Shown in pieces: positions 45,248 to 54,687 of a DNA stretch of 64,000 bases. The notes beneath the pieces were generated by a model that was given only the letters and a program-made list of their open reading frames with translations, had not been told where the DNA came from and did no database searches. Both the position numbers and the translations under genes were made by a program. Positions within the stretch are counted from its first letter, which is position 1, and every line of letters starts with the position of its first letter. The stretch is from Euphorbia lathyris (lineage: Eukaryota > Streptophyta > Magnoliopsida > Malpighiales > Euphorbiaceae), in NCBI RefSeq assembly GCF_963576675.1, contig NC_088914.1, positions 87,604,441 through 87,668,440 on the forward strand, read 5' to 3'.

Positions 45248-47555
45248 GTCTCCTAAGTTGGAACTGTCGTGGATTGGGCAATCCGCGAACAGTTAATGTT
45301 CTGATGGACTTGGTTCGGGTCCATAAGCCCATGTTTGTGTTTTTGATGGAGATTATGATCAAGAAAGATAATGTGGAGTTAGTGAGGAGGAAGCTGGGGT
45401 TTGAAGGATTGTTTGTGGTGGAAGGCTTGGGGCATGGTGGTGGTATTGCTCTTCTATGGAAGGAAAAGAATATGGTTACTTTGCTGAATTCTGATATTAA
45501 CTTCATTGATGTGCAGGTTCAGTTACCTAATGTTCCTTTATGGCGTTTGATGGGATTTTATGGCTTTTCTGAACGTCATAGACGACAAGAATCGTGGGAT
45601 CTTCTTAGATTTTTGTCAACATGTTCTTCTCTACCTTGGTGTTGTGTCGGGGATTTTAATGATATCCTCCATGTTTCTGAAAAAAGAGAGGATGGAATAG
45701 ACAAGCTAACTAGTTACTTGAAGGGTTTAGGTCTGCTGTTACTGATTGTAATCTTTCAGATTTGTGTATGACTGGTCATCCATTCACGTGGGAATCGGGC
45801 CGTGGTAGTCAGAAATGGATTGAAGAAAGATTGGATAGGGTGTTGGTAAATGCTAGCTGGCGTAATCTGTTTTCTGGTTCAACCTTGAACAACATTGCAA
45901 CAATTTTTTCTGATCATTTGGCACTTTGTCTAAAATTTAGAGTTTGGATTGCACGATGTTCGGTTAAAAGGTTTAGATTTGAGAATTCCTAGCTCAGGGA
46001 GGAGCAATGCGCTTCAGTTGTTCAGCATGCTTGGAAGGGTAGTGGTAATGGTTCTATTTCGTATAAGCTAAAGCAGTGCACTGCTGCTTTATCGGAATGG
46101 AGTTCATCTTTGGAGAATAACTTTCATAAGGCTCTTCAATCGGCAAGGAGGTTGTTGGACAGATATAAAGGCAGAACTGATTCTTTTGGGGTTGCTCAAT
46201 TTAAGGAGGCATCATCTCTGTATGCTAAAGTTCTTCAGCAAAAGGAGGACTTTTGGAAACAAAGAGCCAAATTATTTTGGCTTCAAAGTGGAGATTCTAA
46301 CACCAGGTACTTTCATGAATATGCATCTTCCAGAAAGAAAAGGAACAATATAAATCAGCTCAGGGATGAATCAGGGTCATGGTGTACGGTTGGTAATGGT
46401 CTTGAGGAAATCATTTTGGATTATTTCTCTTCTATCTTTCAAAGTCAGGAGCGTTGTTCTGCTGATATAATTCCGTTGGTTAATCAACTTGTGTCTGAAG
46501 AACAAAATCTTGATTTACTGTTACCTGTTTCTGAGGATGAAGTAAAGGCAGCTTGTTTCTTAATGCATCCTAATAAGAGCCCCGGGACCGATGGATTAAA
46601 TCCGGCATTCTATCAAAGATTTTGGTCTATTATTGACAGCAATGTAAGTAAAGCGTGCTCAAACTTCATTAATCAATGTCACTTTCCATCTAGTCTGAAT
46701 GAAACTTTGATTGTATTAATTTCCAAAAAGGAAGTTGTTGAACGGGTTACTGATTTACGCCCCATTGCATTATGCAATGTTCTTTTCAAGATTGTGTTAA
46801 AAAAATTGGCTAACAGGCTGAAAAAAGTTCTTCCCTCCATTATTTCTGATACTCAGAGTGCGTTTATTCCTGGTCGGCTGATCTCGGATAATATAATTGT
46901 GGCATATGAAGTTCTTCACAAGCTTAAATGCCTTAAGCAGGGACATAGGGGGTTTGCGGCTCTAAAGTTGGATATGAGTAAGGCTTACGATAGGGTTGAG
47001 TGGGGTTTTTTGGAGCTGATGTTGTTAAAATTGGGTTTTAAGGAACAATTCATCAAATTGATCATGGTCTGTATCTCAACTGTCAGTTATAAGGTTTTGG
47101 TACAGGGGGCTGAATTGGGGCCAATTGTTCCTAAACGAGGGCTCAGGCAAGGCGATCCTTTATCACCATTCCTTTCTCTTGTTTGTGCAGAGGGTCTCTC
47201 GATTCTCCTTAAGGATTGTGAAGCCAGAGGTGTGTTACACGGGTGTAAAATTGCTAGGGCTGCTCCCCGAATCTCTCATTTATTTTTTGCGGATGATAGC
47301 TATCTTTTTTTCAAGGCGAATGTTTCGGAAGCATCGGTTGTGCAAAGCTGTCTAGAGCCGAAAAAGAAATTTTAATCAAGGCTATACTTCAATCCATTCC
47401 AACTTATTTGATGAGTATATTCCTTCTTCCCTTGAATTTCTGTGACGATATCAATAAATTGCTGAATAAATTTTGGTGGAAATCAAATGGACATTCACCT
47501 ACTGGCTTGTGTTGGCAACGTTGGGAGAAACTTTGTATACCGAAAATTGAAGGAG
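45244..47555 (+). pseudogene. LINE ORF2: endonuclease and reverse transcriptase
   Basis: Begins MSLLSWNCRGLGNPRTV, the start of the apurinic-like endonuclease of plant LINEs; further motifs GFYG, GDFND and, after a frameshift near 45730, WIEERLDRVL and SDHLAL. A TAG at 45990-45992 follows. RT domain: NKSPGTDGLNPAFYQ, RPIALCNVLFKIVLK, FIPGRLISDNI, LDMSKAYDRVEW, RQGDPLSPFLF-type and FADDSYLF (catalytic Asp pair, nt about 47287). After SVVQSCL a deletion removes the region following RT and shifts the frame; AEKEILIKAILQSIPTYLMS continues to 47555. Dead. Confidence 0.9.
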
Positions 47556-47560
47556 GTATG

Positions 47561-48079
47561 TGAGGATATTGTTTTGGAGCGGATTGAAGACCCGGGAATG
47601 CCTGGATGTAATTGTATTTAATTTTGCACCTATATCATTACTTTTGGGATTGTAATATTTTGTTGTTTGTTTTCTTTTGTATACAACTATGCAATATGAC
47701 ACGAAAAGATGATTTTTTCAAACAAATCATATTCAAAACGAATTTAAAAAGCTTAAAAGAGTTATTAATAGCCTGATTATATTTAGAAATGCTAAGTAGG
47801 AGGCCGGTGGGTTCACCGGGCGATTTTGGGGGTGCTTAATATTTCCTTTAGAGGAGATATTAACCTTCCCCAAGCGTACCTAACTTCCCGAACCCACTTG
47901 CTTCCCGTAAGGAATCTCAGTAACATTCTCGGACCTAAAATCCGGGTGGCGACTCTTTCTCCGACACCGGCCCTGCCGAGCTAGTCGTCTTCTCTAGTGG
48001 ACCTCGAGTCCAAACAGCACCGTAATAGTCATGGCGGACCTCCCATGGGTGAAAGCTCGCGAGGTAGGCTTCAGCTACA
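47561..48079 (+). repeat. Partially deleted 5' LTR of the gag-only element
   Basis: Matches only the last 500 bp of the 3' LTR (56167-56666), with about 20 extra bases at about 47851. It lacks U3 and the TATA box. The left junction GTATGTG equals both the duplication plus LTR start and an internal LTR site at 56162-56168, consistent with a deletion of about 1.48 kb at a microhomology. Confidence 0.82.
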
Positions 48080-48080
48080 G

Positions 48081-48098
48081 TGGCGACTCTGCTGGGGA
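48081..48098 (+). promoter_or_regulatory. Primer-binding site of gag-only element
   Basis: TGGCGACTCTGCTGGGGA one base after the LTR. One difference from the Tat PBS. Confidence 0.87.
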
Positions 48099-49561
48099 TG
48101 CAGAGAAGTTGATTCCGAAAAGCAATTTCTTCTGTACACTTGGAACTAATCTTACTCTCTTTTAAGTTTGCATAGCATTTGCATCAAGAAAACCCTTTTG
48201 GGCAATTCTCACGAAAGTGCTTCAAGATCCATTCGATACTTGGAGATTACCTAGTGTCAATGCCCCCTTGTAAAAAGTTTTGGACTATTCTAACTCCATT
48301 CGAAAGGAATAGTTTGATCTTTTTGCAATGGTCCCCATGTCTCAACCAAACCTCATGTAATGGCTTTAGTTACTTCCCTTAGGATAAAGCATGACCCTAA
48401 TAATGATTTGATTTTCAATTGTATTTTGGCCTTTTGTTTGTCTTTTGTTATAGCCTATAACATACCTGAAATTTTACAACTTTGTTCAAACCCGAAAGAA
48501 GGAACAAAATTCTAATTTAGCATGACCTATTCTGAAAGGAACTAAGTAGTCTCTTTAACCATGACTTATACTAGACCCAAAAATGTCATGTTTTCCAAAA
48601 AGAGATTTTACCTCTTTCGTCAATAAGGGGAAAATGAAATCTAGGGTCGGTACAAACCATGATTCAAAGAGACCACTTTGGCATCTTTTGTCCAAGTCAT
48701 GTCATATTAGAATTAAAATTTCAGTTTGCTATAATCTATGTCAAAAGAATAGGGTTTCGAGTCTTTTAGTATAGTGTGTACTACACCCAAAGTCTCCATT
48801 TACTCAAAAGAGCTTTTCATCTCTTTCAAATCAAAACAGTAATTGAGATCAAGGTTGGTACAACCTATAGTAAACGGAACGAACATGTCATTTAAAGGTA
48901 GTACGTGTCATACTTGAAACGAGAAAGAACCCCAATAGAGATTTCAACTCTATCATAAGGGTACTTTCGAAATAAAGCTGACATAACCTATTTTAAAAGA
49001 CATCGACTTGTCTAGGATGACCTTTATTATATCTAAGTTTTGGAAACTACCCTAAGGAGACTTAAAACTCCAAATGTTGAAATGGGCGGATTCTATAGAC
49101 TTTATTGGTATAGTTTGTCCTAAACAAGACCCTAACCATTAAGATAGCCCACGTCGTATCCCATGGTCCCGCGTGACCTAAAAAAAATTGATACGGTCTA
49201 TCCTAAAGGCAAACTAAAGTCTAACCTTGTATGATGATTGATTTACATCACTTTGAGAGTTATGCATGTCGTCGGTTTCGTGCATCCCTAGTTGATGCAA
49301 AACGAACCAAAACCAAATATCCCAGGAAAGGACCTGAACCAATACGTGTATGGAAGGAATAAGGTTGGAAGGATTAATGTTGTGATACGTGCTATTTGTG
49401 ATTTCCACTAACCGTTTGTTCTTTTTGCTTTCTTTTATTTTTAGCACACACCACTAAAGCATGCATTATAAAGTCATTTCATGCATCATCTATATACTAA
49501 CCATTTGTATTGTAACAACCATCCACTAGACGGAACTTATTCAGACAAAATCCTGCAACCA
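48099..49561 (+). other. Untranslated leader of gag-only element
   Basis: About 1.46 kb with no gene. A loose theme recurs: segments with CTTTCATCTC/CCTCTTT flanking and Thr/Met-like words (for example near 48600, 48830, 48950, 49050), suggesting degenerate internal repeats. No packaging signal assigned. Confidence 0.5.
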
Positions 49562-50588
49562 ATGGCACCTCAAAGGACTTTGGAAGAGCACTTTGCCCAT
49601 ATCAATGAGCGGTTTAACACCTTAGAGGACCAAATGAAAATTATGGTTGCAGAAGTGCATATCGCTCTGAATGAACAGAAAACAACGGTAGAATGTATGA
49701 TAGGGATGCACATGGATGCTCTGTTAGCCCAGGTTCAAAACTTGTCAGGAGTCTTGGCTCAAGTGGTCGAAAGAGAAACAACTCCCCCACGACCGATAGA
49801 GAACAACCTGGGGGTTGAGGCTCAGAAAAATGAGGGAAGAACTCAGTTCGAGGAAATGATGAAAGTTGTCATAGACATTACACAATCTCTAGTTCAAGAC
49901 CAGTCGAATAATGAACATCTGGATGAGGATGTCTCATCTCAAGGGAAGAATCTACCTGACTTGAGGCGGTTCAATGGAAAAGGGGATCCCATGGATCATG
50001 TCCTCCATTATACGAAATTAATGCATGCTGCTTCCTTCAGTAGGGATGAAATCATCAATCTTTTCAGCTTATCCTTGAATGGTTCTGCGTTTGCTTGGTA
50101 CCACTCATTGCCATTATCCACAAGGAAGGATTGGAATCTCATGATTCAGGTCTCTCTTGATCAATATGCTCACAAGTTTAAATCCAGAGTAAGCTTGGCA
50201 GAATTAGAGAGCATCAAACAAGAACCAAGAGAGCTCTTCCTAGAGTTCGTGGGAAGATGGAGAGCCAAAGCATCCATGGCAGAAAGCAAGATAGTGGAGA
50301 TGGAACAGGTGCAAATGGTCATTCGGAACTCATTGCCCTTTATTAAGAATGTCATTCAACATGCTTACATACCAGGTTTCAAAGAGTTATGTGAATGGGC
50401 ACGTATAGTGCATCCTGACGTGGAGTACATGAGTCACAAATGTCACTCTTCAGGAAATCTCCAAACCCCCTACTAAGAGGAATCTTTTCCCTGCTCATTC
50501 TGTTCCATTGATAAGCTTAGCAGTAACAGAAGATGGAGTCCTCGAGATTGAGGACACTAATGAAGTAGAGGCACCTAAAGCTCCTTGA
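49562..50588 (+). pseudogene. Gag of the Tat-related gag-only element
   Basis: Start chosen at 49562 (MAPQRTLEEHFAHINERF); the ATG at 49481 would add 27 unconserved residues. N-terminal coiled coil, then one capsid unit: LRRFNGKGDPMDHVLHYTKL...FAWYHSLPLSTRKDW, followed by FLEFVGRWRAKA and VQMVIRNSLPFIKNV, parallel to unit 1 of the Tat gag at 36462-34375. The frame stops at TAA 50474-50476; about one base off, a second frame continues with about 40 residues rich in Glu and Pro to TGA 50586-50588, so a frameshift near 50450 probably truncates the original product. No protease or zinc motif. Confidence 0.85.
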
Positions 50589-51576
50589 AGCAACATGAGA
50601 ATGGAGGATTGCATTTTTAGTCTTTATCTTTTATCTTTGTTTTTTAAGACATCATGAATTTCTTTCAATAAAATTATGTTTTTATGCTATATTAGTAATC
50701 TTTTACATTCTCATCTGCACCACATATCAGCATTTGACATTCGCTCATTTGAAACACTTCTATTGCTATCATGGCATGGACGAAAGTCCCAAAAATATAC
50801 TTATTGCTCAGAATTTAACCATTGAAGAGAGAAAATTAATGGAGTGAATAAACAAAATAAATCATGAGAAGGGTTTCCTTGGCCTTACAGTGATAAGCCA
50901 GACCTAAATTCATCACGCGAAGAGTTCTTGTGCACAACGAAGGTCAACCAATAATTGACAGAGCTCAAAGAGGCGAGTAAGTAAGCCGAAGTCATACTGT
51001 TCTCAAGCACCAAGATTTCAGTGAGAAGGTCAGCTCCAATTCCAAAATGGACACAGTTACCTGGATACACCATTCAGATTGAAGCATGAAGGGCCAACCG
51101 ACCCATAGACGACAATTGAACCTATTCCATGAGCAACAACAAGGTACAAACCCATGATGTGATAATCCGAGACTACAAAAAAAGATGCTAGAAAAGTTTA
51201 GGGGCAAAGTCTAGCAATGAGAAATGAAGATGAAGCAATCCAAATCCATCTTGGAATGAGATCCTTCAGAATTCGAATGAGATTAAAAGCCAACACAGTC
51301 AACTAAGTGGCTTCAAGAAAAAAAAAGATCAATACTGCTTCACATGTGGCTAATCAAGCCTTCAAGAAAAAGCTCACTTTAGTCAAAGAAGAAAATCTGG
51401 AGTCTATCAATCATGTTCTCAGAAGTTCATATCCAACATGGAAGTTCATAGCCAGGATGAAGAGTCCAGTTAAGTGAAGACAAGCACGGCCACAAGTTTG
51501 GGAAGACGATCACCCTCAGTAAATCCAGGAAATCCTTCTCATAAAAAATGCAAAAAAATGAAAAAAAAAGAAAAAA
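50589..51576 (+). other. Post-gag region with pol stub
   Basis: Mostly non-coding. At about 50772-50840 it encodes DESPKNILIAQNLTIEERK, clearly related to the linker before RT in the Tat element (IAQELTIEERKEFE), followed by a stop and a shifted WPYSDKPDL. RT, RNase H and integrase that should follow are missing. The rest (50910-51576) shows nothing I recognise. Confidence 0.7.
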
Positions 51577-52600
51577 AATCCTGATAGGTTGAAAATCCGC
51601 AAAGGACGACCTATGCAATAATAAGGGACTTCCCCAATGAGTGAAACCCCGTAAAAGGGCATTCATTCGAAAATTCCGGGAATAAAAGTGAGGAAAGAAA
51701 ATAGCTGAAACGTGAAAACCTGTAAAGGCACGCTTCAGTAACAGTGGTTAGGAATCTGAGCAATAAACAATTCAATGTATATTTGCCAAGTGTTCTGTTT
51801 GAGTTGAACAGTTAGAAGCTGTATATACGATGAAATGTTTGAATCAATAGATATCTCACCTCAAGTGAATTTTCAAAAAAAAATCAAATAAATAAGATTT
51901 GAGTAAAAAAGACTACTCCTCCATCTCTATGCTCCCTGAAGCTTGGTCTCTCTGCTCCTTTGTTGTCCTCTCAAGAGCCGACTTTGACAGAAGCATCTTG
52001 CGTTTGTAATCATCGAGAGTAGTGAACTCCAGTCCAAACTGAGGAATATATCGAGTTCTTCACTCCTCATCTATATACGCAGACCAACCAGCATAGTGAG
52101 TGACAATGGTTCACTCCCAACGGTGGTGTTCCCAATATAAACGCAAATGAGGCCTCACTTTAGGTTTTTCAGGGGCATCCACCCACATGAACCTCTGTTT
52201 AACACCCAAGCTGTAACCTTCATCAAGGGTACATCTGCATGACCCGATCACCTGTCAGCCCATTCAAAAGGCTTCTCCACTGGTCAAAAGACTGAGCCCC
52301 AACTCATCTTCGATGCTAAGTATGGAAATCAACAACAATGACTCTTTGGTCCATGCACTTCAAAATACCAATTTCTCTTGCATCCATGAAAATAAAGTAA
52401 AAAAAATGTTGGATTGAAAACCTCAAAAGAGGCAGTCCAGGCAAAAGGAGAGATAGAGAAAAAAACGGTGAGATGTTAAAAAGCTTAATTGAAAACCTAT
52501 ATAGGCAGTTCAAGCAAAAGGAGAGATAGAGAACAATAGAGAGATCCCGCTGAGTTGAAAACCCAAAAAGGGCGACTCAGGCAAAAATTAGGGAAAAACG
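51577..52600 (+). ncRNA. Six stem-loops with AAAA bulge (structured block, gag-only element)
   Basis: Motifs at 51584-51614, 51636-51667, 51705-51738, 52411-52438, 52483-52515 and 52550-52580. Each is outer helix - AAAA (AAAC in one) - CC(C/T) - short A-rich loop - GG - C - complementary outer strand. Examples: CTGAGTTG-AAAA-CCC...GGG-CGACTCAG and AATGAGTG-AAAC-CCC...GGG-CATTCATT. Segment 51577-51770 is co-linear with minus strand 29050-28890 of the Tat element. Confidence 0.6.
51911..52285 (-). pseudogene. Remnant of an antisense extra ORF in the gag-only element
   Basis: Reading the minus strand (opposite to gag), one frame gives about 110 codons with two internal stops: GYSLGVKQRFMWVDAPEKPK, RPHLRLYWEHHRWE, then HYAGWSAYIDEE and a C-terminal FTTLDDYKRKMLLSKSALER ending in a Glu-rich tail and TAG at about 51913. 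Composition and periodicity are protein-like, and the place corresponds to that of the antisense PMD gene in the Tat element. I do not recognise the family. Confidence 0.5.
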
Positions 52601-53244
52601 AACATATCAACACTTCCTGAAAAAAAAGATATGAGCCTCATCAAGCTGAAACCTCACCCCTAGAGCTTCTCATGTCAGACCTATCTATCCTCATCAAGCT
52701 GAAATCTTGCCCCTAGAACTTCTCATGTCAGACTTATCTATCATCATCATTTGCAGACAGTATAAGCTCTCACAAACTGGGGCATATCGTTAAAACATCA
52801 TTCATTAATCCTAAAGATGCCCCATCTCTCGAGTCTGAAAAGAGAATCTATGAAATCATTTCATCCATTCATGCATAATCTTCACACATGTACCAATGTA
52901 ACAACACAGAGTAAAATGCATGTCTAGCACACACATTCATTTGCACACACATACTTACATGCATATATGCATACATTAGGCCACATACGCATCACTACAC
53001 ATTTGTCATTTGATTTGATGTCAACTCTACGAGAAATTGGGCATCTTGCTTTATTGCAGGGAATACCTGAAACTCTAGGGATCGTCACCAAAACAACATC
53101 TTCTGAAGCAAGAGAATCCAGGGGCATTGAATGAGAAAATTTAGTCCTAAGAAAAATAACAGAATTGTCAACAGACAGAAATTTCTTCTCAACAGCAGCC
53201 TGAAGAAAGAGTCAGTCCACGAGAAGAATTCCAATCAATTAAAC

Positions 53245-53750
53245 AAGGCCAGATGGCTCCTGAAGGGAGAGTGGGGTTTTGTCTTCTGCAGACCAGATGG
53301 CTCCTGAAGGGAGAGTGGGGTTTTGTATTCTGCAGATCAGATGGCTTCCGAAGGAAGAGTTGGGTCACAGAAAAAAGTTATCATCAATTAAACAAGGCCA
53401 GATGGCTCCTGAAGGGAGAGTGGGGTTTTGTCCTCTACAGATCAAATGGCTTCCGAAGGAAGAGTTGGGTCACAGAAAAATTATCATCAATTAAACAAGG
53501 CCAGATGGCTCCTCAAGGGAGAGTGGGGTTTTGTCATCCGCAGATCAAATGGCTTCCGAAGGAAGAGTTGGGTCACAGAAAAATTATCATCAATTCAACA
53601 AGGCCAAATGGCTCCTGAAGGGAGAGTGGGGTTTTGTCCTCTGCAGATCAAATGGCTTCCGAAGGAAGAGTTGGGTCACAGAAAAAATTATCATCAATCA
53701 TTCAACAAAGCCAAATGGCTCTTGAAGGGAGAGTGGGGTTTTGTAGCTCA
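53245..53750 (+). repeat. About 105-bp tandem repeats, five copies
   Basis: Units contain two hairpins, GGCTCCTGAAGGGAG and GGCTTCCGAAGGAAG, separated by about 30 bp and followed by GTCACAGAAAAA and ATCATCAATTAAACAAGGCC-like sequence. Length multiple of three or nearly so gives overlapping open frames which are not genes. Confidence 0.85.
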
Positions 53751-53785
53751 CAAGTGGATTATTTGACAAGAATAATCAACTTTTG

Positions 53786-54500
53786 GGACAGGTCGTTAAA
53801 GACACCTACAACCCAGGATCGTTGAAGACATCCGTAACTACAGGTCGTTGAAGACACCTACAACCCAGGATCGTTGAAGACATCCACAACTACAGGTCGT
53901 CGAAGACACCTACAACCCAGGATCGTTGAAGACATCCGCAACTACAGGTCATCGAAGACACCTACAACCCAGGATCGTTGAAGACATCCGCAACTACAGG
54001 TTGTTGAAGACACCTACAACCTAGGATCGTTGAAGACATCCGCAACCACAGGTCGTTGAAGAGGCCTACAATCTAGGATCGTTGAAGAGATCCGCAACCA
54101 CAGGTCGTTGAAGAGACCTACAATCTGAGATCATTGAAGAGATCAACAACAACTGGTCGTTGAAGAGACTAACAATCCAGGATCGTTGAAGAGATCCACA
54201 ACACAGGTCGTTGAAGAGACCTACAATCTGAGATCGCTGAAGAGATCAACCACAACTGGTCGTTGAAGAGACCAACAATCCAGGATCGTTGAAAAGATCC
54301 ACATCCACAGGTCGTTAAAGAGACCTACAATGCAAGATCGCTGAAGAGATCAACCATAACAGGTCGTTGAAGAGACCTACAAATCAGAGATCGTTCAAGA
54401 GATCCACAACAACAGGTCGTTGAAGTGACCTACAATCTGAGATTGCTGAAGAGATCAATAATCAGATATCCATTTGCTCCCAGTCGTTTAAGAGACTGGA
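53786..54500 (+). repeat. About 54-bp tandem repeats made of paired hairpins with constant loop
   Basis: About 27 half-units alternating between AGGTC-GTTGAAGA-GACCT-like and GGATC-GTTGAAGA-GATCC-like hairpins joined by A/C-rich linkers (ACAACCCA, CGCAACTAC). The loop GTTGAAGA is almost constant and the stems vary in a paired way. Confidence 0.85.
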
Positions 54501-54673
54501 TCGATGAATCAGTCACAACATCCTCCAACTCCAGGTGAGTATTACTTTATCATACTTTGTTCCATTACATACATTTTCTTTCTACATCTTCAAAGTAGGG
54601 GCAAAAACCATTTTTCAGAACATCTACTTTGAATTCAGTTTTCTAAAAATGCACACAACTCACAATGCATGAT

Positions 54674-54687
54674 AAAGTAGGGGCAAC
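54674..54687 (+). promoter_or_regulatory. Polypurine tract of gag-only element
   Basis: AAAGTAGGGGCAAC directly before the LTR start TGTAGA; the Tat element has the same arrangement at 24412-24398. This fixes the true LTR start. Confidence 0.82.

Noticed and set aside
53253..53825. Several overlapping repetitive frames
   Set aside because: Shadow of the 105-bp tandem repeats.
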